Part shown: positions 10,304 through 20,719 of the stretch, one piece after another
How positions within the stretch are numbered: the stretch's first letter is position 1
Layout of the letters: each line of letters starts with the position of its first letter
Assembly: GCA_030374765.1 (NCBI GenBank)
Contig: JARGXX010000105.1
Location: 1,550,001 to 1,614,000, forward strand
DNA length: 64,000 nt
Source of the DNA: Agarophyton chilense
Lineage: Eukaryota > Rhodophyta > Florideophyceae > Gracilariales > Gracilariaceae
Reading direction: 5' to 3'
Program-made: the position numbers and the translations under genes
Notes under the pieces: generated by a model
What the model saw: only the letters and a program-made list of their open reading frames with translations
Databases searched by the model: none
Told to the model about the DNA's origin: nothing

Positions 10304-11341
10304 ATGGCAGATGCAGCCTTGGAGCGCATGGGGACGATCTGCCCCACACCAGGTATTCTGCGCTCTACGGCTTTGCTAGCAGACGTTGCTTGGAGCGGAC
10401 GAACCGCCTCGACTCGCAATTCGCAGTGGCGCGCATGGGTTGAATTTTGCACTTCCGAGCATAGACCCGTACTTCCAGCCACAGAGTCTCATTTCATCGC
10501 ATTTGTAGGATGGCTGACCGCCGAACGTGAGGCAGGGCGCAGATCGGTGAGCAGTTCCTCGCTTCCGCAGTATTTCAGTGCAGTTCGGCAGATGCAAGTG
10601 GTGCTCACAGGAGACGTCGTTCCGCAGTTTCCGTTCTCATATCACGTGATACGTGCTTATAAGCGGTGGGAAGAAGCAAACTACCCACGACCGGAGGTGC
10701 GTTGTGGAATTTCAGCAACGGTCATCCAATCGATATGGGGTCTTGGCATGTCTATTTCTCAACCATCGGTACTTCGAGATGCTTCATTGGTGCTATTTTC
10801 TTATTGTCACAATGGATTGCGAGAGAGCTCGGTTACATCCCTGAAGGCAGGAAGCGTCGACCTTTTCCCTGACAGCATCACCGCCCGATTGTCTGTCGTG
10901 AAAGGTCAGGCGGCAAGCCAAGTTCCACTAGTGAGATACAGTCGCTTGTCTTCGCAACATCCATCCTCAGTTGATCTTTGACATCGGTGGTCGCACACTC
11001 GCGGAAGGTATGCATGCTTCTTCGCACTAGATGGAGAGCGAGACCCACTACCAGCCGGAGCACTCTTAGCAGCGCTACAGAGATGTATGCAGTCACTACA
11101 AGTTACTGCCCCGCTGGGTGGCAAGTACAGTTCGCATTCACTTCGGATCGGAGCGCACAAGGAACAGGTGTTGTTAGGATTTCCGCTCGAGGTACGCCTC
11201 TCACGCTTCGGTTGGGGCCCACGTAGCGCAGAAATGGCGTCGACGTACTTTGACCGTACGATACAGCTATCGACCGCATCGTTCTCGGTGTTCGGCCACC
11301 GGTTTGGGAATGTGGCACCCGTTTCCCCCGCTGTTGTCTGA
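10304..11341 (+). pseudogene. YR element A tyrosine recombinase
   Basis: Starts at ATG 10,304, overlapping nothing after the RT-RNase H stop but lying in a frame that is also open beneath RNase H. Recombinase signatures are GLRESSVTSL (first Arg), HSLRIGAHKEQ (His-x-x-Arg) and ASTYFDRT (nucleophile Tyr). One nonsense codon, TGA at 10,979-10,981, replaces the Trp seen in element B; the frame then continues to 11,341. The enzyme would integrate a circular cDNA without making target-site duplications. Confidence 0.8.
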
Positions 11342-11396
11342 CGCGGCCGTCACTGAGCTTCGGTCGCGGCACTATCGTGCCGTTCGTTTGGGTTGT

Positions 11397-11594
11397 TTCG
11401 TGTTGTGTAGACCGCAGGTTTATGCCCATGAAATGGAAATGCACTGGTTAGCAAGGCCGGCCACGTAGGTGGTGTGCGCGCTGCGTAAGATTGGATCAGA
11501 GATCCGGTGCAGCCTCGCCGCCGTCGCTTGACGCGGTATACAAGTTAGTCGGCAAGTGGCGCCGCGTGTGCTGCGCCTTTGTTATGCCTCTTTC
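11397..11594 (+). repeat. YR element A, 3' terminal direct repeat
   Basis: 198 bp matching 7,338-7,535. It is followed by a GC-rich segment (CCCGCACGCCCGCCCGTGGG) and another ATGCCTCT motif before flanking sequence shared with copy III begins. Confidence 0.85.
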
Positions 11595-11630
11595 CCGCAC
11601 GCCCGCCCGTGGGTTAAACATGCCTCTTCT

Positions 11631-12300
11631 TTGACAGTGGGTTGTCGTTTCATGACACGCGGATTAAATTACGTCTATCGAACGGATTTAAAAAGGGAGA
11701 CAAAAGAGTGCTGGGAAATAACCCGGACAGTGAGTGGGAGGTAATAAGGTACGAGCCCTGGTCGCCCAAGAAGCAGCACGCAGCTTTGGGGAGACCGATT
11801 CCATTCCTCTACCATCAGTCGCAAGCAACTGGACCCTCAGCGCAGCCCGACAATGGGACAGTGAGCATTTTTACGACTTAAGTCGATGGTCTGTGTGATG
11901 ACACGAGGTCGCGGGTCGCATTTATATGGGACGATTGTTAGCTGGGTCCAAGTTCGATTCTTGCAGGGTCGTAGAATATTCCATTTGTAGAACCGTCCTG
12001 TGACGTATTTTAGCACTCTGTAAGGAGGTGGCTAGGAGACAGGGCGTAGTCCGCGTGTGAAGGAAACATTTCACCTGATCTCGCCGTGGGAAATACCTCG
12101 TCAGCAGCTTTTTTTGAAGTCAAACGTAATACATACGTATGTACGAAGAGCACCACGGCCAACATGGCTTTCATTTTTTCCGTCCATTGACCAGTAGGTT
12201 CCACGAGATTTTGTTCTGATTCACGTCAACCTCAAAGAAGGGGATCCAAAACACATTACATGCACCGCCACCAAAACCCCTGCCATCCCAGACATCACAC
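11631..12300. other. Duplicon spacer shared with copy III
   Basis: Reverse complement of about 49,735-50,410. A minus-strand frame (12,174 to 12,010) starts with a signal-peptide-like hydrophobic stretch (MKAMLAVVLFVHTYVL), but it is frame-disrupted in copy III. The sequence around 11,945-11,975 looks like the T-arm end of a tRNA (GTTCGATTC) without the rest of the molecule. No gene is called. Confidence 0.35.
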
Positions 12301-12305
12301 TCGGA

Positions 12306-12507
12306 GAACGTGACTATGTCACGTTCGTCAAATTCAATCCAAAAACGCACTTAAAATGCTGAGCAACAGGTAATTGTTTGCAGAGTACCGCTTTCAACTC
12401 ATTATATATACACCGAGCGTCTCTTTCACCCTCAAACACTTCTCACAATCCCGCCAAACTCCTTCCTCCTTTTCTTCTCGATGCCTATCGCAGGTTGTGA
12501 AAACAGT
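12306..12507 (+). promoter_or_regulatory. Second palindrome-TATA module, plus-facing
   Basis: Palindrome GAACGTGACTATGTCACGTT at 12,306-12,325 (plus one base), then TATATATA at 12,403-12,410, a CT-rich leader and the start of a 49-bp-type unit (GCAGGTTGTGAAAACAG, 12,490). It is a diverged copy of the module at 2,490-2,934 in opposite orientation. The two modules therefore face outward from the exportin segment, like terminal inverted repeats. Similarity is lost after about 12,507. Confidence 0.5.
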
Positions 12508-13078
12508 GTGGCTGCCATTTTTGGGTGTGACGCTGTGGGCCAAACTTCACAGGAAACTTCGGCGAAAATAAGCCTTTTCAGGAAACTGAATGGCCCAGAT
12601 AGATAAATGAGATATAACTATTCCGATATAAACTTCTTCTCCTTAATCTTCTTAAACCAACGAAACCAAAGACTTATAGAAGTAGTCACTAGGGTTTAGA
12701 CTCTCTGGCTTTCAGTCAGACAGTCCGGATGTGTACCGATTTATTTAGCCTTCTCATTTCTGCTTTAACCAGAAACTGCCGTATAAAATCCCTACAAGGC
12801 TTCCCGAGAACGACCTTCATCGGATTTCCACCCTGTTCGAAATTTGTGGACAGACAAAGCACCTTTTTTATACACAGACCGTTGCCCCTCCACGCCAAAA
12901 GCGCTTCAAATAGTACATTGGAATTAAAGGGGGTGCTATATCCAGCGACTAACGCTTAGGTGTTCTTTTGTTCTTCGACAAGCCCCTCACGGTTTTTATA
13001 GTGTATTGTGTTGCTCTTCTTTTAGCGTCAGTCGCCTCACTGAATCTCAGACAGCAGGCGCCTCACCTTTTGACAAAT

Positions 13079-13560
13079 TTAAAGAGCTCTAAGCCAAAAG
13101 AAAGCGATGTTTCGGGTGCCAATTGTTTGTTTAGGTCGTCCAAGAGAGAATTCGGAGACATCAAAGCCTTTTTTAGAATCGACTAATACTCTAAGGCTGA
13201 TGTCCACGTCCAATACTTTTTTATATGCGTTTTTTACGGTCTTTCCTTCTCCTATCCCTTCACCAGCAACAAAAATCTCTGCCTCTGGTACGCTTTTAAC
13301 AGGACGTTTAGATTTGTGTGACATTCATGAAACGACATGACAGATGGCATCTTTCACCATCGGTCCAATCAACCGACCTGTTACTATTCTGGGTTGCCTG
13401 TCGTCATCAATCCTTGATGCGTCGGAAAATTCAAGATTACTTAATTCAATGTTTTCAAAATCGGTATGCCTTTGGTATGAAATCGTGTTGCCTAGCTTTA
13501 TCAGATAACGAAAAGTATTGATCTGATCTATCAGATGCAATACGCGTAATTCTGGCGCCT
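13079..13560 (-). pseudogene. Copia-like RNase H domain remnant
   Basis: Two minus-strand frames (13,678-13,325 and 13,324-13,079) read together give the copia RNase H blocks: ELSNLEFSDASRIDDD (Asp), PEAEIFVAGEGIGEGKTVK (Glu) and LRVLVDSKKG (Asp). The frames abut in a way that suggests an indel at about 13,325. The sequence after 13,079 loses the reading frame. Confidence 0.65.
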
Positions 13561-13679
13561 TCTGCTGTAAGTACCTACAGTTGAAAGCACACATCGGGGA
13601 GGCGCCAGTGCCTATCCAGCTAACGGAGCTATTCAAGGGAGGCATATGCACTTTTCTCGATCTTATTGAGCGCCTCATC

Positions 13680-14270
13680 GTACTCGTTCCTTGTCGGACG
13701 TTATATAGGATACTCAGATACGCCTTCTATCTTGTCGTTTGCGTTGGTTCTCATTATGGAGTCAGCGTTGTGTATCGTGTTGATACCGAAGACCTTGAGT
13801 TTTCCTGTACCTTTGTTAATCACTCCGAAGTTTATTTTGTCGTTTAATTCTGCGTGGAAGCGTTCTGCTCTGTTGCCTTCGCCTGAAACTTTCATATGAT
13901 CATCGAACTTGGCTACAATAAGCTCCATTTTTTTCGTTGTGCTTTTTGTAGAATAACTGCGGCACACATGCAGACTGAATTAAATCGATCTGTCTCATCA
14001 CCTCGTCTGATGTTCTTTACCATTTGGCATTTGTGTTCACTAGCCCGTATGCCGCCACCAGAAGTAGCCAAAAATGCGTAGCTTTCATTCCATCGTCCTT
14101 AGGCGGGTGTACATATACGTCTCTCTCTGCTTCTACTGTCTGCCGGAATGTAGCAGTGACGTCTGCTTTATGCAGTGTTATTCCGTGCAGTGACACGATG
14201 CTTTCTAATATCTTCAGCCCTGTAAAGAATCATGTTGATTAATCCTTACTCAGTACATTTTTTAAATCAA
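13680..14270 (-). pseudogene. Copia-like reverse transcriptase remnant
   Basis: Minus-strand fragments show copia RT blocks. HKADVTATFRQT lies near 14,200 (first catalytic Asp region), then VYVHPPKDDG, LLVAAYGLVNTNAKW and, further on, FDDHMKVSG and the GINTIHNADSIMRTNA block at 13,967-13,701. Frame changes separate the pieces. The distance between motifs is shorter than in an intact RT, so deletion as well as frameshift is likely. Confidence 0.65.
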
Positions 14271-14882
14271 TCTCATTTGCATGAGGCGCTATGAACGCCT
14301 TGAGTTTTAAGCATCCATCGTCTTCATGCTTGATTCTATAGATTGTGTGGCTGTTTAAAATATTAGCACCGGTTGGCACGATTCGGCGGAGCACGGGCTT
14401 GACCGTTTTTAAAAAACTCTCCGCTTCTTTATGGTAGTACGAATTGATCTTGAGTTATTGCTCAAACCCCTGGTCGTAGTGTTGCAAAGTTGGTGTATTG
14501 CCGAAATGTCAGAGTAATTGCCGCAAAGCTGTAGCCTCTTGGCTTTGCACTTTTGAGCCTCGTTCGATATTTCCTGAGCTGGCAGGGAGGCTTTCTGGTG
14601 TAATGTCGGTGTAGCTTCAGACCTCTTTGGTCATGTTTTGTACTTTCTTATCACTATCGTCATAGAGGACATTCTTCTGCCCATCGTCTTCAGCAGAGTG
14701 AATAAATCTTGAGTAGTACTATTCATCTAGTGGCCAGTAGATCTCCACTTGACCTCCCACATTGGTATCAATGCCTGAATTGTCAGTTTATGCTGATTCA
14801 TAGTCAGCATCATTCTCGATCTCCTTGTCGTCCTTGATTTCAGAAGATGTTGACATATCGGTGTCAATGATTTGTGGAATCG

Positions 14883-15221
14883 CTATTCCCGTGCCTGCAC
14901 CTTCGCTGATACGTCTAGCACATCCTGCAAAATCTTTGAAAAGCAATTATCTGGTGGTTCCATGCAGGTGTCTTCAAAGGCGGTTGTCATGTGCCTGTCA
15001 TTCTTGCACGATACCGTGAAAATCTTTCCATGTTGTTCGACAGATGTCACTGTCTTATTCAGTGACCATTTCCCTCGTTTCTCTTTCTCAATTTTGTCGT
15101 ATACTTTGACAGGATCTCCGGGTGAGACGGGACACACTGTAATTTCCTTAGTTTTTAGAATTTTGTTCAGCTTCCTCCCAGCTATAAACTGTTCCCTTGC
15201 CTCGATGACTTCTACCGGCAC
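14883..15221 (-). pseudogene. Copia-like post-integrase segment
   Basis: A 112-residue open frame with a GDPVKVYDKIEKEKRGKW block, which looks like the small basic C-terminal domain that follows a retroviral integrase core. It lies directly downstream (in the minus sense) of the integrase core at 15,799-15,329. The assignment rests on position and on this motif. Confidence 0.45.
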
Positions 15222-15328
15222 TGCAGTGTCATGGAGAGTTGCGGCAATGGGTTCGGTGAACCTTTTTGCTATTTAAAATGTGACAACTATGCGTTGCCGT
15301 AGAAGTCATTTGAAATGCGCACAGCCTT

Positions 15329-15799
15329 TTACGCAGGGCGCTTGGCATTAAAAGAGTCACCTGTTGCAGCTTTGAGCCACAGGAATACGCTTCTGCTTAT
15401 CATGTGCTTACTTTCTATGGCATTATGGGCATGCCTTCTGGGGGGTGCGGTACGGAGCGGGATGTTCAACGAGTTACAGTAATCGCGAAAGTTTCCGACC
15501 ATAAACGCCTTGTCGCCGCGAACTGCAGATGGGTACCAGAATTGGGACACCCATGTGACTTCGAAGTCAATGAAAGCTTCACGCAGAGCTGTTGATCCGA
15601 CGACATATGCAGCTGAGTAACTTGAGACGAGTTTTATAGTATGCACAGTGCAAAACTCGAAGAACAGTTGATCGATGCGCACAACGTCATTAAATGACTT
15701 CGATAGTGTGCTAATTAATATCTTCTGCGTCGGGGATGAGATGGCAGTTGAACTGCATGCAGTGCATCTTTCAGAAAGCTCAGCAACGTACTTGGTCAC
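15329..15799 (-). pseudogene. Copia-like integrase core remnant
   Basis: A 156-residue open frame with an rve-type integrase layout: an Asp-containing beta strand around VVRIDQLFFEF, AVRGDKAFMVGNFRDY (second Asp with following helix) and RRHAHNAIESKH (Glu in the helix). It integrates cDNA in an intact element. The frame is open here, but neighbours on both sides are shifted, so no full polyprotein can be read. Confidence 0.65.
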
Positions 15800-15955
15800 T
15801 GCCGATTTCTATAATCCCTTTCTTTTCAAGGAGCAGTTTGAAATCGGAAAAGGGCGCATGGCCGCAGACATGATTTTGTAGTTTATCGCAATGCCCTTGA
15901 TTTCTGCCCATGGCGACTTCACAAGCATCACAGCTAACAATCAATACAGGGTTGA

Positions 15956-16834
15956 TCAAATAAATTTGGCTGATGTTTTAAAACGCTCGAAGGATAGGTA
16001 TCTGAGAAAGCTTTCATCAATGATGCTGAGCGAGTCAGCTTCTCCATTAGTTTCGAAGCACAGGACATTCTCGCCAATGTGCGCGATGTTAGCCCAACGA
16101 CACACGTTTCGCCCAATCAGCCTCAACGACATGCCTTTTAAGACAAAGTGGGTGATGAAAATGTCTAATCCATGGTCAGAAGTTGCACATAGACTAACTG
16201 ATCCCAGAATCTCTCTCGTCAGACTGTGATTTTCGCCAGTAGTATACTGCCCACGATCGTGGCCTTCCAAAGAGGGAGGAATCAGGTCTAACTTTATACG
16301 TTTTTGAATTTGAAGTTCCGAAGCGAGAAGTAACAACTCAACTTGGCCGATCGCCTAATACGGCGCGCGGAGCGCACAGATTATTTCGTAGTCGAAACCG
16401 ACGAGGTTGGCTGAATTAAAGATAATCGTTTTCTTGTTGCCTTCAATGGAGTTGAGGATTTGTCCGAAACGATGCTGGACGTGCGTCGACGAAACAGAGC
16501 CGTCGAGGCAGAGTGTATGTGACGGTAGCGAGCCATTAGCATTGTGATTTCGCTTCAAATGCCCGAGTGTATCGCATAGATCACAGGGAAACTTCAGTGT
16601 TGGTGACATTTCCTTTCCACGGAGGTCGAGTTGGTTCGTGTTTCGATGCGGAATTTGAGTGCCGCTCGGAGCCAGTGGTTGCGCTTTCGGCGTTCCAGTC
16701 GTGGATGAGATGTAGACATCACCAAACAGCATCAAGACCAAATCAATCTTCTTGTACTCGTAGAGCAACGCTTGCGCGTATAACCGGTCGGGGCACAATT
16801 CATATGGTATCTGATATATCGGGGACCACGTCAA
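15956..16834 (-). pseudogene. Copia-like gag/protease region remnant
   Basis: Two adjacent minus frames (16,834-16,355 and 16,336-15,956). The second contains SLRLIGRNVCRWANIAHIG and IIDESFLRYLSF, fitting a region between protease and integrase. No clear D-T/S-G protease motif remains. A CDLCDTLGHLKRNHNAN stretch near 16,560 is zinc-knuckle-like. Identity is inferred mostly from position between gag and integrase. Confidence 0.45.
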
Positions 16835-17332
16835 CGATTTTATGAGTAATATTAGTTTTAATATTTTTAGACACCTTAGAAGGTATGTTAGTTAAGTCTC
16901 TACAGTAGTACCGTAGTGGACGGATGGACGTGCAAGGGTTAAGTTACACACGTGATACGTGTATGGATCAGGACTAGTTTGCACTACTATAGTCTTCACG
17001 TGTAGTTCACTGTCTAGAATAGACTTAAGCGATGCCTTCACCGCCATTGCTACCACCAAGTAAATGGCAGGCGAAGGCCTGGATCTAGATAATGTCGCCT
17101 TTGCGAGTCTCCATCTCTTAACTGGAGGAACCGCGACCGGTTTGGCTAATCTATCCCATCGGGAAGCTCAGGCGTCACCGTACGATTGATTTTGGTGTGT
17201 TTCTTACTTTTCCTGGGTTTCCTGTGTTTAGGACAGTACACCGCCCCTGTATAGGGTTGTATCTACTCGTCTTGGTTTCGCTTATCCTGTGTGGATAGCC
17301 CTTTCATAGGTCTGTACGCTTGGTTGTTCGTC
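16835..17332. other. Degenerate part of the copia-like element
   Basis: Between the gag fragment and the protease region. The minus frames are short and broken. No promoter, repeat or RNA gene was recognised; by position it should be the gag C-terminus. Confidence 0.35.
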
Positions 17333-17618
17333 CTATTTGTCCGTTTGTTTTCGCCTTACCCTTTTCCGTTGTCCACGGAATATCCCTGTCCTTGGATCCT
17401 CCTTTGATTCTTCCCATTTTTCTGGGTTCATCACCTTTGTAGGTATTTCCTGAACCATTATGGTCTTACACCTCACGCATCGGTGGCACGAAGGCTCGTT
17501 CGCTGAGTTACCCCTCTTGACGAGAGCGCCACTCGAACATCCGAGAGATATTTCTCCATATGGGACTGCTCCACAGTACTTCACAGAGTCGAGGTAGTCT
17601 GTTGTGGTAGCGTCTGAA
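17333..17618 (-). pseudogene. Copia-like gag, part 3' of the gypsy insertion
   Basis: The minus frame carries a cysteine cluster EPSCHRCVRCKTIM and a basic tail (GQRKRVRRKQTDK). Removing the gypsy element and one copy of AAGAG joins this frame in phase with the frame ending at 29,019, so the two are halves of one gene. It ends at a stop at 17,333. Confidence 0.6.
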
Positions 17619-17623
17619 AAGAG

Positions 17624-18488
17624 TGAAGAGCAACGCCCTCCAGGGAGGTTTTTGGGGACTTAAAGTTTTTGCCGGAGCATCCGGCGTGCAACCTGGTTAT
17701 GAGTAGGAGTAATCCGTTTTCACGGCGATGGCCGGAACGCCGGTGATGCACCGGCGGGACCGGGTGCCATACACGTGGCCGCAGCGCCCGCGCGACACGT
17801 GGCCGCCAGATTGGCCCCTTTGTTAGACGGACATTTAGCTATTTAGGCTAGACTTTATTTATTCTATTCTACGGTGACCACAGTACTTAGGCCGCCGGCC
17901 TCGTGGCTGCCGGTCCAGTAAAGTCTCCCCAGCAAGGGTGATCTTGGTCTTCCAGATCTTGGCTCTGGGTCGAACCGCCTGCACGGATTTACAACTCCTT
18001 ACGGAGGGATTTCCCGTGGTGCACGGCTTCCCAACCCCCTTGGACGTTCAAGCAGCCTTCGTGTGTTGGGTATCTATTCCCACTTTCGTGGTTCCGCCCG
18101 TGTATACGGTTTGCTACACCCGGCAGTGCTGGCTATTCCCGAGTCCCCTCTTGCGACTCGTGGTCAACCTCGCCCTCTTGCCTCCGTTCCCATTTTCCTT
18201 CCCTTTTCCTCCCCTTCATTGGGCAATTTCCGCTCTTGCGGTTCGCACTGACACCTGTCGTGCTCGCCACTCTCGTGGGTTTTGCCTCCTCAGAGGATAC
18301 GCAAGCACCGCTTCGGTGGATATTCTCGGCTTCTTTCGGCCTCCCTGCGCCCGTCGCAACGGTTCGGCTCCGGCTTACACCCGGCATTGCGCGCCGATCC
18401 CTGGGAGGGCTCTACCGCGCCGGTTACCTCGTGAGAGGAAGATCCGGACGTCTTCTTAGGTTTTCCCCCTTGGGAGCATTGTCCTACA
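17624..18488 (+). repeat. Gypsy 5' LTR
   Basis: Begins TGAAGAGCAACGCCC and ends TTGTCCTACA (TG...CA). It matches 28,155-29,018 along its length with scattered substitutions and a one-base indel near 17,665. A TTTATTTATTC stretch near 17,853 is the only TATA-like candidate. Confidence 0.93.
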
Positions 18489-18491
18489 AAT

Positions 18492-18509
18492 TGGTCTCCC
18501 GACTTAGAA
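18492..18509 (+). other. Gypsy primer-binding site
   Basis: Three bases after the LTR end is TGGTCTCCCGACTTAG. It starts with TGG, complementary to the CCA end of a tRNA, as expected for a minus-strand primer site. The tRNA identity was not determined. Confidence 0.6.
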
Positions 18510-18632
18510 ATCAATACCGCTTGTGTCCTCTCTGAGGTTGTTTTCCGTTTAACGGGTTTTCTCCGGTCTCACCGGTTTGCTTTCTATTCTTCCGTCGAGA
18601 CGGTGTGGCCATTGCCAAGGAAACCGCCTAGC

Positions 18633-20719
18633 ATGGAGCCTCCTGCAACACGCAGCCGTTCCCGCCAAAGCGGTGATGCCAGGGGCACTGATGTTCCACA
18701 GGCCCTGGCTCCAACACCGGATTCCCGGGAGATCCCGGTCACCGGCACTGAAGACCCGCAGCCCAATCCGGGTTAACGACCCTCGCAACGGTGGTTTCTC
18801 CGCCTCCGCGGTTGGTCGACCAAGCGCGGATTGTACGCTTGGAAGAGCAGCTCCGCTCCCTTCGGGCTGCTCACAATACCCTCTCGAGGGAGTTCACCTC
18901 TTTACGAGGAAGCCTCGCTAACCCCCCTCCAAGTGAGTTAGCCGAGGATATCCGCGTATTGCGGTCGGACGTCAATACACTACTCGAGTGTTTTGGCGCT
19001 CCGTCTTCCTTCGCAGAAGGTATGGAGAATCGCTTCGAGCGTCTCCGAAGCCGACTTGAGTCGGTCGAGAGGACGTTAACCTCGCCCGCGAACGCGGCTA
19101 GACCGGTTGTCTCTCATCGAGAGACCCAGTCGCGGAACCGGAAGAGCCGGAAGAACTGGGATTCTAACCGTAAGCACGGACACCCGTCCGACTCATCATC
19201 TGAGTCGGACGTTAAACCAAGTGACTCGTAGAGTTCCGATTCGTCGGTGAGCGATAACCCACAGGATCGTTATGGGCGCTCTTCCCGCTCAAAGCGGTCC
19301 TCTGCCACCTACGGGGCCATCCGGTCGCGCCCCAAGGGTCGGCGACATCCGGGCCTCAAACCCTTGAAGCCCACCAACCCTCTGTACAGGACACTTCTGT
19401 CCTACCGGTACTACCGGCTAGAAGATTCCTCTTTAGGTCGGACACCGCGTGACACGGGTAATTTGAAAGACTGCATCAAGCGGATGCAGCTTTCACTCCG
19501 TAACCAGTCGTTTACTGGGGATGATCCAATTCTGGTCTCGGATTTCCTAAACCTCTTTGTAGCGGAAGCCGATATACTCGGAATGAACGAAGGACAAGCC
19601 TACGTGGCGCTACCCTACTTTCTACGGGGTTTCGCTGAAGATCAGTTTTTGTCGGTTCGGGGCTCGTCGCAAGCCTCCGAAGGTGTGACCTGCTGGCCCG
19701 AGGCCGTGCAGTACCTCCTGCGTTCCTACGCAACCAACTCCGCGATACAAACGGCGATACTCGCTTTGCGAGACACTCGACAACGTTCCGGCGAGCTCGA
19801 GACCGATTACTCGGTACGCCTGAATAAGGCTTTTCACCGTTGTGGTAATTTATACCCCGCTGGGGAACGCTGTACGATGTTCATTGATGGCTTGGATCCA
19901 GCCATCAAGAATCTTGTCGCCCGGTACAGGGAACAAGAGCCGAAGGTGACCTACCTTGAACTCGTACAGTTTGCCCGCGCAGAGGGAGATGCACTACGTG
20001 CACGGAATCCGGGAACCCGGTCGAAGGCCGCTAAGGCATTTCTGCTTGAGTCGGACTCTTCTTCACCGTCATTTGCGACGTATGGCATCCCCAAACAGGG
20101 TTATGACAATATGAATGTCATCCATCACGATGGTTTATCTATTCCGACAACGGAATTACCGTCTACGACGGATGGCTCGGTTGACTCAACCGCAAGGGAC
20201 ACGGAGAACGGGCAGGTCTTTTATCTTAATGACCGCCGCACTCCGGCCCCCCATATGCCGTACTCGAACGGAATGACACGAAGTCAGCGCCCTGGATGGG
20301 TTGGAAACCGGGAACCCGGAAGATACACCGATGCTCGGAATGCCGTACCGCGAAACGCGGGAGTGACGTTGGTGTGCCACTTGTGCTACGAGCGCGGGCA
20401 CACCTCCCCGCAATGCCTTTTATCGCTACGCGATATGGCGCGAGTGTTGGATAATTACGAAGCCCTCTCCCCGCAGGAGAAGGGCTCCGTGCCACTCACG
20501 TCATATCTCCGCGCGAAGACGGACTTCCCCAACGCACTGGCTCACACTTCGAATTCTCGGTACAAACCGGCTCAGCCGGCACGCGCCGCACCAGCGCCAA
20601 ACCACCCTGGTGGATCTCAACCCGCTCCTGCGGTAGCTACCGTGCAACGGAATCATGCACTCGTTGCCGAGGAAGTCGGGCCTTCGCCCGACCAGGGCCC
20701 TGTACAGGGAGAAGAATAG
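18633..20719 (+). pseudogene. gag: Gypsy gag polyprotein
   Basis: ATG at 18,633 opens a Ser/Pro/Arg-rich N-terminus. The frame is lost at TAA 18,774 and recovered one frame over (LTTLATVVSPPPRL...), giving a coiled-coil-like segment (RIVRLEEQLRSLRAAHNTL), an in-frame TAG at 19,229-19,231 and then the capsid-like body to 20,719. A CCHC zinc knuckle (C-x2-C-x4-H-x4-C, CHLCYERGHTSPQC) is at 20,375-20,416. The pol frame is open under the gag C-terminus from about 20,455, so gag and pol overlap in a -1 relation. Gag would form the particle and bind RNA. The copy is broken by one frameshift and one stop. Confidence 0.85.

Larger units (their letters stand above)
7338..11630 (+). mobile_element. YR (DIRS/Ngaro-like) retrotransposon A, decayed
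   Basis: The element has a 198-bp direct repeat at each end (7,338-7,535 and 11,397-11,594), an ORF1, an RT-RNase H frame and a tyrosine-recombinase frame, and no integrase or protease. This order is that of tyrosine-recombinase retrotransposons (DIRS, Ngaro, PAT). After the 3' repeat comes a GC-rich tail of about 30 bp and a second ATGCCTCT motif near 11,620, taken as the right end. It carries at least six stops and one frameshift, plus a catalytic RT substitution. The methyltransferase-like domain of DIRS1 was not seen. Copy III has only a solo repeat at this site. Confidence 0.8.
153..12507 (+). repeat. Duplicon copy I (inverted relative to copies II and III)
   Basis: This segment is repeated in reverse complement at 49,395-57,820, and its left part again at 36,652-39,900. 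Shared landmarks in order are the DDE transposase 3' end, a 66-aa ORF, the tandem 49-bp units, the GAACGTGAC palindrome, the exportin-5-like gene, the YR terminal repeat and a second palindrome module. Copy I is longer than copy III because it keeps the complete YR element A (about 3.9 kb). Nucleotide identity by eye is very high, with scattered substitutions and small indels. Confidence 0.85.
12716..17623 (-). mobile_element. Ty1/copia-like retrotransposon, decayed, 3' portion
   Basis: Minus-strand remnants occur in the order gag (29,270-29,019 then 17,623-17,333), protease/gag region (16,834-15,956), integrase (15,799-15,329), RT (14,270-13,680) and RNase H (13,560-13,079). This is the Ty1/copia (Pseudoviridae-type) order. 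Many frameshifts and stops are present. A Ty3/gypsy element is nested in its gag. No LTR pair was found: the left end fades near 12,716 and the right end near 29,270-29,600. Confidence 0.7.

Noticed and set aside
11930-11980. Possible tRNA gene (GTTCGATTC T-loop followed by GGGTCG)
   Set aside because: No matching acceptor 5' strand, D-arm or anticodon arm could be placed upstream.
12010-12174. Small secreted-protein-like ORF (hydrophobic MKAMLAVVLFVHTYVL start), minus strand
   Set aside because: It is frame-disrupted in copy III by an indel, and its continuation there (DPARIELG-type ending) is what a translated tRNA T-arm gives. Not a credible gene.
12560-12716. 3' LTR of the copia-like element
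   Set aside because: No convincing match to the other end of the element (29.3-29.8 kb) was found by eye.
17938-18535. Plus ORF of 173 codons in the gypsy LTR (repeated at 28,468-28,989)
   Set aside because: It lies entirely in the LTR, is GC-driven, overlaps other open frames and has no features of a protein.
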